Source: Gammaproteobacteria bacterium (GTDB lineage: Bacteria; Pseudomonadota; Gammaproteobacteria; Pseudomonadales; Cellvibrionaceae). Taken from it: a stretch of 12,913 nucleotides of DNA. The stretch covers positions 1 through 12,913 of the forward strand of contig JAGKWY010000103.1 of the NCBI GenBank assembly GCA_021151625.1. Direction: 5' to 3'. The position numbers and the translations under genes are program-made. Under the pieces are notes generated by a model, which saw only the letters and a list, made by a program, of their open reading frames with translations, did no database searches and was not told where the DNA came from. The stretch's first letter is position 1, and every line of letters begins with the position of its first letter. Below, in pieces: positions 1 to 7,322 of this stretch.

Positions 1-1978
1 CTTGTTCAGGGCTTGCGCCTTGTAAATCCAAACCAATTGCGCGATAGGAACCTGCGGTTGGGTGGTTAATACTGGTTTCCCAACCTTCTTTCGGGCTCCA
101 TAAGCCCATTTCTTCATATAACTCACCACCCATTTTTCCGGCAGCGCCGGATTGAATGGTTGCACCATTGAGGGTGAATTCGGCGGTGAGGTTAATTAAA
201 TAACCCGGTAACGTTTTAGGGAGTTTTGCGGGATCAATTGAACCATCTGTTTCCGGTGCTGGCAAACGGCTGGCGATAATATCTTCATCGGCTGGTGTTG
301 CCGGTTTAAAACTGAGTGCAATGGTTTTACCCGCAAGTTTTGCTGTGGGTTCTTCGATAGTGATTAACGATGAACCCGCATAACCCATATTTTCAGTTGC
401 CAACATATATTTGAATTTATGGCGCAGGTTATTGGGGACTTCGTTAAAAGTCTGACTGGTGATAATGCGGTTGTACGGCAGACCAGCAGCAAGCGGTCTT
501 GCGGGTAATATTTTAATTTCCTGCAAACCGAGCACTTCACCTACTGTGGAATCCGGATTCTGATTTTCTATGTAAGTTTTTAATTGATTTTGAAATTGCG
601 TTAATTGCGCTTCGATATCTGCTTGCGGCACATTTTGAACCCAGCCTTCCTGCTCATTCACAATTGATTTGGTCTGGATGGTAGCGGCCAGTGCTTCGGC
701 ATCAAACGGGACTTGGTCTTTTAGATTCATTCCCGCGGTGAAATCGTATTGCTTGAAACTGGCATCCATGGGAATCCAGCTATCACCCGCCAGCTCTTTC
801 ATTCCACGGCTAGGGAAGTAATCTACGTAGGCTTCTACCCATACGTGCTCCAGTTTGAATTTGGCAATCTTGCCGCCATCCAGTAATCCCACAATGGGCA
901 CACCGCCCATTCCCAAAATAGCTTGTGCCGCTTCCGGCGTTTTGGCATCGCCTACCCAGTTCATTACTTTCTCTGCTGGAATCTCTACGGTGCCATAGGC
1001 GTAACGCGCAGGAACATTTGCCGCACGCAGCAAGGCAATTAGTAAACTCGCGGTATCAATAGCATTACCTTGTTTGGTTTCCAGCGTGTGCTGTGCGCCT
1101 TGAATTGAACCGTAGCTGGGAATAAAGCGGATGTTGTTATGCACCCAGGTATAAATTTCAATACTGTTGTTATGCAATTGCGCAGCAAGCGCTTTTATTT
1201 CCGGTGTTAATTGAACTTCAATGTTTTCGGTTAATGCCGCTTGCAATTCTGTATTGGCAGCATTGGCCATAGCTTGTGCAATTACACCGGGATCAGTTTC
1301 ACCTGCTTGTGCGAGTTGTGCGTATTTCGCATAGGGGTTTAAACCCAACGTTGCTTGTAAATCCTGCGGATTATCCACGGGTTCACGTACAGTTTCATCT
1401 GGCGCTTTCCAGGGCAAGCTTTCCGGTGTAGCAGGAGTATGCGTGGGTTTAAATTGTTCCTGTTCAAGTGTTTCATTGAGTTGCTCAAGCGCTTGTTCTT
1501 GTGCACTTGCGGATTGGGCACTCACTAATGCAGCAAGTTGCTGCCTGGTTTGTGCATAACGGCTTTTAATGTGATCGAGCGCTTGTGTGTGACGTTCTTT
1601 AATTAATTTTTTAGCGTCGTCGCTGAGCGAATTGCCAGCAGCAGCCGCTTCTTGCTCGAATTGTGTTGCTTCAGTTTCAAATGCAGTAATCGCTTCTTGA
1701 TAGGCCGCATCAATACTGGTGCTCAGGGTTTGGAGTTCAGCCAGCTCTTCACTGGTGATTGGCCCATCGCCAAATACACTGGCGAAAGCACTTTGGAACC
1801 AGTTTTGATCTGCTTCGCGCTGCTCAATCGCTTGCGGTAATTCCAACACGATTTTATCGCGCAGTTTTGCCAGGCGATTGCTGAGTTTTCTCTCTGGCGT
1901 AGTTTCTATTGCTGCTTCTAATGCAGCTTCGCGCTGATCCTCTTTGTTTATTTCGTTAGCAACTGCGGCAGCGGCCAC
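1..1978 (-). CDS. Transglutaminase-fold protein lacking the catalytic Cys (partial, runs off left edge)
   Basis: The minus frame is open without a stop from base 2212 down to the window edge. From the GTG at 1976-1978 about 659 residues are visible. The first ~280 residues are acidic, Gln/Ala-rich and probably helical or coiled-coil. The transglutaminase-like core follows: YTWVHNNIRFIPSYGSIQG, then KQGNAIDTASLLIALLRA (about residues 302-319), then LEHVWVEA (catalytic-type His codon 845-847) and WIPMDASFK (Asp codon 764-766). In active enzymes a Cys sits in the G-x-C pattern; here that codon (1061-1063) is Ala. I recall this Cys-less form from proteins beside Rhs/YD-repeat genes, so an envelope scaffold or binding role is more likely than protease or crosslinking activity. 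VAAAAVA followed by NEIN resembles the end of a signal peptide, but no in-frame ATG or hydrophobic N-terminus precedes it. The true start is therefore lost or unrecognised, and the C-terminus lies outside the window. Confidence 0.75.
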   Translation of the reverse strand, partial: MAAAAVANEINKEDQREAALEAAIETTPERKLSNRLAKLRDKIVLELPQAIEQREADQNWFQSAFASVFGDGPITSEELAELQTLSTSIDAAYQEAITAFETEATQFEQEAAAAGNSLSDDAKKLIKERHTQALDHIKSRYAQTRQQLAALVSAQSASAQEQALEQLNETLEQEQFKPTHTPATPESLPWKAPDETVREPVDNPQDLQATLGLNPYAKYAQLAQAGETDPGVIAQAMANAANTELQAALTENIEVQLTPEIKALAAQLHNNSIEIYTWVHNNIRFIPSYGSIQGAQHTLETKQGNAIDTASLLIALLRAANVPARYAYGTVEIPAEKVMNWVGDAKTPEAAQAILGMGGVPIVGLLDGGKIAKFKLEHVWVEAYVDYFPSRGMKELAGDSWIPMDASFKQYDFTAGMNLKDQVPFDAEALAATIQTKSIVNEQEGWVQNVPQADIEAQLTQFQNQLKTYIENQNPDSTVGEVLGLQEIKILPARPLAAGLPYNRIITSQTFNEVPNNLRHKFKYMLATENMGYAGSSLITIEEPTAKLAGKTIALSFKPATPADEDIIASRLPAPETDGSIDPAKLPKTLPGYLINLTAEFTLNGATIQSGAAGKMGGELYEEMGLWSPKEGWETSINHPTAGSYRAIGLDLQGASPEQ

Positions 1979-2582
1979 CCACGCGCAAGCCGAGCAATTA
2001 GATGCACAATGGCGCGAGGCATTCCGCAAAAACGATGGTGAGCTAACCAAAGAAATTCGCACGATGAAAAGCAACGCGCAGGAGTCGCGCGATTTTTCCG
2101 AAGAGTACGAAGCCTTGGCCAATGCACTCAAACCAGAGTTTGAGCTGATCCAGATAGATACAGCTTTTGCACGCAAAGCGCATATCGAATCACTCAAAAC
2201 TTTGAAAACGCTTTACGTTGATTACATGCTGGAAAAATCTGCCGCTGATTTATTTTCATTACCAGAAGCCAAAATATTTTTAGCCTGTGTTAATCACAAG
2301 TATTCAGAAATCGAACACGAAATGAATACCAGCGAAATTTACGTGCGCATGACGGATGATGAGGAATTAGCAAGCATCAAAGTGCGCAAAGAGGGAAGCG
2401 TGTTAAAAATGGCGGCTAGTAAATTCTTACAGGATAGCTCCATCGAACCAGAAAATTCCGGAATAATCGGCTTTAAAGAAATTAAAGAGCACAGCGGCGA
2501 AACACGGGAGAGAAATCAGCTCTCCTTAACTAGAAGAAAAATTGAAATTCAAAATGGTATCGATAAAAGGAAATCTGCTTAG
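1944..2582 (+). CDS. Unknown protein, possibly 5'-truncated
   Basis: A 212-codon frame reads from a TTG at 1944, just after an in-frame TGA (1935-1937), to a TAG at 2580-2582. Codon use looks genuinely coding. The product is hydrophilic, charged and mostly helical (for example QLDAQWREAFRKNDGELTKE), with no transmembrane segment and no motif I recognise. No Shine-Dalgarno precedes the TTG. The first residues (FISLATAAAATHAQA) faintly resemble a signal peptide ending in AQA but lack the basic start. The first ~35 bases overlap, head to head, the 5' end of the transglutaminase-like gene, which is implausible for two intact genes. It may be a remnant whose beginning was lost at a recombination joint near 1944-1978, or a real gene with an unusual start. 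A strong hairpin follows the stop. Confidence 0.45.
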   Translation: MFISLATAAAATHAQAEQLDAQWREAFRKNDGELTKEIRTMKSNAQESRDFSEEYEALANALKPEFELIQIDTAFARKAHIESLKTLKTLYVDYMLEKSAADLFSLPEAKIFLACVNHKYSEIEHEMNTSEIYVRMTDDEELASIKVRKEGSVLKMAASKFLQDSSIEPENSGIIGFKEIKEHSGETRERNQLSLTRRKIEIQNGIDKRKSA

Positions 2583-2589
2583 TAAATAA

Positions 2590-2629
2590 TTAAACGGTAT
2601 AGCTGTGTTTATTCAGCTATACCGTTTAA
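2590..2629. terminator. 16-bp perfect hairpin, probable bidirectional terminator
   Basis: The arms at 2590-2605 and 2614-2629 are perfect reverse complements (TTAAACGGTATAGCTG on the left), around an 8-base loop. A/T-rich tracts flank both sides. It lies 8 bases after the stop of the 1944-2582 frame. On the other strand, the stop codon of the decayed fragment (2626-2628) is inside the stem. The U-run is short, so termination efficiency is uncertain. Confidence 0.7.
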
Positions 2630-2862
2630 AGAATATTTTCGAGAATAAAAACTCTATGGGAATAGCCGTTTGGCAACTGCACATCCCTAAGCCACTTCAC
2701 AAAATATGCCCCACCTTCCAGTAAGCTTCCTTCAGCGTAATTACCCTCAATAGCCACATAGAAAACTTCACGGCGTGCGGATGTAAAAGTGAAAATGGTT
2801 AATTCGCTAAATCAGGCAAAGACATTAAATTTTTTCTTGACTACGCCTGCAAAATTCCACAT
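2626..2862 (-). pseudogene. Decayed gene fragment with an in-frame TGA
   Basis: Reading down from an ATG at 2860-2862, the frame gives MWNFAGVVKKKFNVFA, then a TGA stop (2812-2814). It then stays open for 61 codons to a TAA at 2626-2628. The second part includes FSELTIFTFTSARREVFYVA and ends DVQLPNGYSHRVFILENIL, which reads like the C-terminus of a small soluble protein and not like random sequence. The frame is also coding-like just above the ATG (QSYDYRGMW) but is closed by a TAA at 2887-2889. The second part has no usable start of its own except a GTG. The best reading is the 3' remnant of a broken gene on the transglutaminase strand. I do not recognise the family. An Rhs-associated immunity gene is one unsupported possibility, and chance openness of the shorter upstream part is not excluded. 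Confidence 0.4.
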
Positions 2863-2952
2863 ACCCCTGTAATCATAAGATTGCCTTTAATCAACGCCAG
2901 AAATATACATCCCTGCAAAAGGCTAATCCACGAAAATGGCACTATATGGAAC

Positions 2953-3007
2953 AGTTGTTGCCACAACTACTTGGATGCCACATTGATATTAGATATAGTT
3001 GCAACTA
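2953..3007. promoter_or_regulatory. Paired AGTTG/CAACT dyads, candidate operator
   Basis: Dyad 1 is AGTTGT-TGCC-ACAACT (2953-2968, perfect 6-bp arms). Dyad 2 is the perfect 12-bp palindrome TAGTTGCAACTA (2996-3007). Their centres (2960.5 and 3001.5) are 41 bp apart, about four helical turns, so one dimeric regulator could bind both on the same DNA face. They lie 38-92 bases upstream of the start of the 3045-3911 gene. A weak -35-like TTGATA (2983-2988) lies between them. No adjacent regulator gene is visible. Confidence 0.45.
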
Positions 3008-3044
3008 GTAAATAACCGTAAATTATCAATATTAGGCCAGAAAA

Positions 3045-3911
3045 ATGAACCGACTTAAAAAGAATGTAACTGTTCACTTTTTTTCTATTGAGGCCAAAGT
3101 CGAGTTTTTCAAAAATTTTGTGTCAAGTTTCGTTGCCAATAAAGCCAATGATCTTAGCTCTAGAATTTTTAATATTAGAACCAAAAAGCACCTGATAAAA
3201 ATTTCCGAAGAATATCTATTTTTATCCATATCCGCCTATTGTGTAACAGTGGTTAGGGAGAGGAACACATGGCAAACGAAAGCAACCAGTGACGGAAAAA
3301 TTACTGGCATATCCTCAAACCAAGGAATTATCGGTGACCCATATTTCTTTTTCGTTGTACCCTCTAAAGGAATTTTGCTAGGCTTTACATCCGGCCCAAG
3401 CGGGAGCTTAAAAAGTGTCGGAAAATCAATGTTGGAGCAATTCAACACTGATCGAACCGAGCAAATAAAATTAAACCTAATACCAAAAGAAAAGGAATTT
3501 TCCACCCTTAAAGAGCTACCGGCGTACAGCAGTCTTCATTTTAAATTAAATTCATCTTCGCTTGCTGACATATCAGAGGATGCTCCACAACTAATAAAAA
3601 ATTTAAGCTCCGCTCCTTACATAGAGAGCAATATGCAATTGTCTCTAGACTTGGAGCTAAACGATTCCATAGGAACAACTTTATCAAAAGAAAACATCAT
3701 AGAAATTATTAATTACTTATCTGATCATGATGGATGCAGTCTTTTAAAGGTTAAAGGCATAGACAATGATGGAACATTAATTCAATTAGATTTTGGAAAT
3801 GCTTTTCTGAACCATAAAACAGAAATAACCACTCGCAATAAATTTATTGACGAAGAAACTTCGACAAAAATTTTAAAAGAGGCGTTATCAAAATATTTAG
3901 ACAACTTATAA
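3045..3911 (+). CDS. Unknown 288-aa protein convergent with hamB
   Basis: The ATG at 3045 is preceded by a weak AGG (3034-3036), and the frame runs to a TAA at 3909-3911. The product is soluble, has no signal peptide or transmembrane segment, and is AT-rich like the hamAB genes. The most structured-looking part is residues ~94-133: GIIGDPYFFFVVPSKGILLG, then FTSGPSGSLKSVGKSMLEQF, with alternating hydrophobic strands and a Gly/Ser-rich turn. The N-terminus (VTVHFFSIEAKVEFFKNF) also looks like a strand followed by a helix. I cannot assign a family. There is no recognisable HTH, nuclease or ATPase motif. One base separates its stop from the hamB stop, and paired dyads lie in its promoter region. 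Shared composition and position suggest it travels with the Hachiman module as an accessory, regulator or independent defence gene. That is inference. Confidence 0.8.
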   Translation: MNRLKKNVTVHFFSIEAKVEFFKNFVSSFVANKANDLSSRIFNIRTKKHLIKISEEYLFLSISAYCVTVVRERNTWQTKATSDGKITGISSNQGIIGDPYFFFVVPSKGILLGFTSGPSGSLKSVGKSMLEQFNTDRTEQIKLNLIPKEKEFSTLKELPAYSSLHFKLNSSSLADISEDAPQLIKNLSSAPYIESNMQLSLDLELNDSIGTTLSKENIIEIINYLSDHDGCSLLKVKGIDNDGTLIQLDFGNAFLNHKTEITTRNKFIDEETSTKILKEALSKYLDNL

Positions 3912-3912
3912 A

Positions 3913-6426
3913 TTAATTAAATAATTCCATTATTTCTTTAATAACAATAGTATGCACTGAAGAAAGTCTCCCTTGCTCATATAATCGAAGCAAATCTGAC
4001 GACGAACTGATTTCTTCAGCTCCGGGTAAATTATCATCTATTTCCTTTGCTGCCTCCCTAGACAAACCCATATTTATTAAGTTAATCATTCTATCGTCGC
4101 TTGCACCAATTTCTATATATGAATGCAATTTTACATTTGGCAATTTAATTCCTTTAATAGTTAAAACATTGTTAAGTAATACTTGATAACAGCGCAAAGC
4201 ATTTGAAAAACGAAATCTTATGTCGTTGTTTATTGCTTTCATAACATCTCTAACAGATGTGTTAATGCTGCTAGGATTTTTAGAGTTTTCTTCCGCATAC
4301 TTCATATCCCAATCTATTTGGCCAGAAATCATATCTTTCAGACTGTCGCCTTTTATCCATTTTACTGTTAATGCGCATATGTATTTTAATGTATAATTTT
4401 TTGTTGGAATATAAACACCGAACTCATTCAATTTTTCGCAAATATTTAATAAAGATTCATACAAAGTAATAGACTTAGGGTGGGGAAGAACCCATTTTTC
4501 AAATTGATCTTGCTGACTAAGAAATTCAAAAAGCTTGTTCTGCTGGATATAGCCTACAGTTGGATTTGCATCGAGAGTAAATGGTGCAACTTTAAGATTG
4601 CCATAAGCAATTTTAACGCTTTTTTCCAGAAGAATCCTTTCTTGCTTGCCAAGAAGGAGCTCCTCAGCATCTAAAGTATTACTCAGGTTTCCGCTTGAAA
4701 ACTCCTTAATTAATTTATTAGCTATTGTGTAAAATCTATATTGATCATCCTCATCATGATCATACTCACCAGACAAAGCAGAAATTATTAAATCAAACTC
4801 TTCATTCAATGCCTTAAAGTAAGTAGGAATCTTTTTTTCTTCTTCATCGTTCTCATCAAAATAATCTTGATATGTCCAATCATCCGGATTTACAACAAAA
4901 ATATTTCCTGAAAAATGATGCAGCATCCTACCAGCCCTACCAGTAATGTTTTTAATTTTAACATCTTCTACACGCTGGGATGGTTTTCCTTGAATCGTAG
5001 TAATTGGATTTTTCAGAAATAGATTTTTAGCTGGCAAATTTACGCCTTCAGCCAGAGTGCCAGTACAAGCAATAAATTTTATAAGATTTTCCTTTACAAG
5101 ATTTTCTACCATTACACGAATTGACCCAGGCAATGGCCCATAGTGAAAAGCAACTCCTTTTCTTAAGTTTTGAGCAAGCGAAAATTTATTATGGATAAAC
5201 TTTTCCACATAATCTGCAGCCTCATCCAAAAGAGAATTTTTCTCCGGAGAGGAGATCAGATCTGATATGCTGGATGCCAGGTCTTCACAATCATTTGTTC
5301 TATTTCTATAAATAATATTTCCTTGCCCTACGCCTAATCTATAAACAATATCTGCTAAATTAGTTCCTGTAAATTTCTTACTAATTCGCTCAACGCTATC
5401 GGAATTATGCCTTGAAATTACTAAATCTCTCCCCTCAGGAACAACATTCATTATTATTTTAGCAACAGGAGATCTATCCGTTATTTCCTTTTTAAACTGA
5501 ATATCCTTAAAGATAGTAGAAAATGAATCTTGATAACTTTGTGAAGGCATACTAATAATTATTTGTGGATTACTATCTTCTAACATTTTTTCAATTGTCA
5601 GATGTAATAAAACACCTCTGCTTTTATCTGAGATATTGTGAGCCTCATCAATGAACAAAAAGTCGAAATAAATGTCTCCTCTAAGCAATATTTCATGAAT
5701 TCGTTCTTGTGTCATAATAAAAAATGTTTTTGCACCAAACCCTTCTCCCTTATCTCGTGGAATAGTACATATTTCTATTTCATTTTCGCAGCCACAGGCT
5801 TTTGCAAGCTCATAAACTTTTGCCGCCACCTCTGATATCAAAGCTCTAGTAGGAACAATTATCGCAATAAAAGCTCCATCCCTTTTTACAATACTTTTCA
5901 ATAAATAGTTCAAAATTATGTGTGTTTTTCCAGCCGACGTTGGAGCGGCCGTTATCACATCTTCATCTGAACGCAAGTCATTCCAAAGAGATCTTTGAAA
6001 ATCAGTCAAGGGAAAATCAAGATCCTCAACAGTATTAAGATCTAACCTTAAATTCATTTCAGCTTCGGAATATAAATGATATTTAAATTCTAAATTTGGA
6101 TATCGCTTTTCAAGCAACTGAATGTTTGGAAAGTCACCCGCTCCAGAGAAAATATTTTTTGCTATTGGAACTATATCAACATGATGTTTAGCACATACAT
6201 CCAATATCATAGAGAGCAAAACTGTTCCTTCACTTCTAAGAAATTCATCATTGGATTTGTATAGTATTTGGGCGGATGAAACTAATTTCTTTATATCGTT
6301 TCTTTCTATATTAATTTCATTCCCTGTGAGTCCTTGAACGTATGCCGAAAAAAGATCTGCGCTACTTTTTTTATATCCAACGCTATCAAAAACCCTATTT
6401 GCAAGCTTATCTATAAAACCACTCAT
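3913..6426 (-). CDS. hamB: Hachiman defence helicase HamB
   Basis: 837 residues of a superfamily 2 helicase, Ski2/Hel308-like. Visible motifs in order: Q-like LTDFQRSLWNDL (140-151), Walker A APTSAGKT (161-168), Ia VPTRAL (191-196), Walker B DEAH (260-263), GNIIYRNR (369-376), AFHYGPLP (426-433), motif V TGTLAEGVNLPAKN (455-468) and motif VI NITGRAGR (493-500). The C-terminal ~300 residues are helical with no motif I can name. The ATG (6424-6426) overlaps the hamA stop as ATGA, implying translational coupling; a GGGA lies about 8 bases upstream. In Hachiman systems HamB forms a complex with the HamA nuclease, is thought to sense phage-associated DNA, and licenses HamA cleavage. All core ATPase motifs appear intact. 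A type III restriction subunit is less likely, given the DUF1837 partner and the absence of a methylase. Confidence 0.93.
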   Translation of the reverse strand: MSGFIDKLANRVFDSVGYKKSSADLFSAYVQGLTGNEINIERNDIKKLVSSAQILYKSNDEFLRSEGTVLLSMILDVCAKHHVDIVPIAKNIFSGAGDFPNIQLLEKRYPNLEFKYHLYSEAEMNLRLDLNTVEDLDFPLTDFQRSLWNDLRSDEDVITAAPTSAGKTHIILNYLLKSIVKRDGAFIAIIVPTRALISEVAAKVYELAKACGCENEIEICTIPRDKGEGFGAKTFFIMTQERIHEILLRGDIYFDFLFIDEAHNISDKSRGVLLHLTIEKMLEDSNPQIIISMPSQSYQDSFSTIFKDIQFKKEITDRSPVAKIIMNVVPEGRDLVISRHNSDSVERISKKFTGTNLADIVYRLGVGQGNIIYRNRTNDCEDLASSISDLISSPEKNSLLDEAADYVEKFIHNKFSLAQNLRKGVAFHYGPLPGSIRVMVENLVKENLIKFIACTGTLAEGVNLPAKNLFLKNPITTIQGKPSQRVEDVKIKNITGRAGRMLHHFSGNIFVVNPDDWTYQDYFDENDEEEKKIPTYFKALNEEFDLIISALSGEYDHDEDDQYRFYTIANKLIKEFSSGNLSNTLDAEELLLGKQERILLEKSVKIAYGNLKVAPFTLDANPTVGYIQQNKLFEFLSQQDQFEKWVLPHPKSITLYESLLNICEKLNEFGVYIPTKNYTLKYICALTVKWIKGDSLKDMISGQIDWDMKYAEENSKNPSSINTSVRDVMKAINNDIRFRFSNALRCYQVLLNNVLTIKGIKLPNVKLHSYIEIGASDDRMINLINMGLSREAAKEIDDNLPGAEEISSSSDLLRLYEQGRLSSVHTIVIKEIMELFN

Positions 6427-7322
6427 TTAGCTATTCCCATATATGCAACGAATTTTTTTACCAAATCATCAACGCAGGAAAAAGGAAGCATCAACAATGC
6501 AGCATTATTTATATTTGTTTTATGAGTTTCGACTTTATTGAAAAAATCAGAAATATATTCGCCAGCCAACTCCTTATACTTTTTTAGAAATTCATCTTCA
6601 GATGGACATGTAGATATAATCAAAGACTCAGAGAAACCAATAAAACAGGGAGAGTTGATAACATCGGTGAGATCATTTTCAGAGAATGGATTTAATAAAT
6701 CTAAAAGAATGGATTCCAAATCATCGTTTATATTTGGAAAGTCCATATGAGAATCAAGAAGATCAAACTCTTCTTCGTACTTATCTTTTGCACTTGCAAT
6801 TGATTTTGCAGCTTTCGTTGCTGCGGATTTAAAATCTTTGAATAGCTTTGATTCTCCAAGATATAATTTTAATTTTCCATCATATATCTGACAATGCACT
6901 GCATCAGCACCAAAAACTGGCATCTTACTATTTGTTTTCAAAGAAATCTTACTGAGGATTTTTGGTGCCTCGAAGTAAACATCCAATAACGTAAAAAGGA
7001 TAAGCTCGCCTAACTCTCCCTTTGCAGTATGTTTGCTAAGCTTTCTAATTGCCTTATTAAAAAGCTCGTCAATGGACTCTTTTCCTTCTAATCCTGTTTT
7101 TTTCTTAATCTCTTTATAAGAAAAAACAAAATTCATAAGAATACTTTCTTTTATTTTTTCAAAAAAAGCATCATAAGATGTTGCACCACCTTTAACCGGA
7201 AGATAAACCAGCAAGGTTTTTACTTTACGGCCATCTGCCAATTTATATGTAACAGAAACTTCTTTTAGTATATTTTTAATTTCACTCGCATTTTTTATCT
7301 GTGGCTCAAGACGATAATCCAT
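6423..7322 (-). CDS. hamA: Hachiman defence nuclease HamA (DUF1837)
   Basis: 299 residues, start ATG 7320-7322 with AAGGG five bases upstream. DUF1837 hallmarks are present: KGELGELILF (101-110), MPVFGADAVHCQIYDG (134-149) and LYLGESKLFKDF (153-164). Together E103/E106, D140 and E157-S-K159 fit a PD-(D/E)XK nuclease core, with E-x-K as in characterised HamA, so the active site appears intact. HamA is the effector of Hachiman and degrades DNA when released or activated by HamB. It precedes hamB with a 4-base ATGA overlap, the usual two-gene order. Any promoter should lie between 7323 and about 7400, but no convincing -35/-10 pair is visible there. GC is much lower than in the polysaccharide genes to the right, consistent with horizontal acquisition. 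Confidence 0.93.
   Translation of the reverse strand: MDYRLEPQIKNASEIKNILKEVSVTYKLADGRKVKTLLVYLPVKGGATSYDAFFEKIKESILMNFVFSYKEIKKKTGLEGKESIDELFNKAIRKLSKHTAKGELGELILFTLLDVYFEAPKILSKISLKTNSKMPVFGADAVHCQIYDGKLKLYLGESKLFKDFKSAATKAAKSIASAKDKYEEEFDLLDSHMDFPNINDDLESILLDLLNPFSENDLTDVINSPCFIGFSESLIISTCPSEDEFLKKYKELAGEYISDFFNKVETHKTNINNAALLMLPFSCVDDLVKKFVAYMGIAK

Noticed and set aside
1652..1840. Plus-strand 62-codon frame antisense to the transglutaminase-like gene
   Set aside because: It is a shadow of the long minus frame, which carries recognisable domain motifs across the region.
2812..2814. In-frame TGA as a selenocysteine or recoding site
   Set aside because: No SECIS-like structure or selenoprotein context was seen, and the frame also closes at 2887-2889, so gene decay is simpler.
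3236..3505. 89-codon minus-strand open frame inside the 288-aa gene
   Set aside because: It lies wholly antisense to a better supported gene, has no ribosome site and no recognisable protein features.
3913..7322. hamAB read as a restriction system (helicase plus nuclease)
   Set aside because: There is no methyltransferase or specificity subunit, and the DUF1837 motifs plus the Ski2-like helicase match Hachiman specifically.
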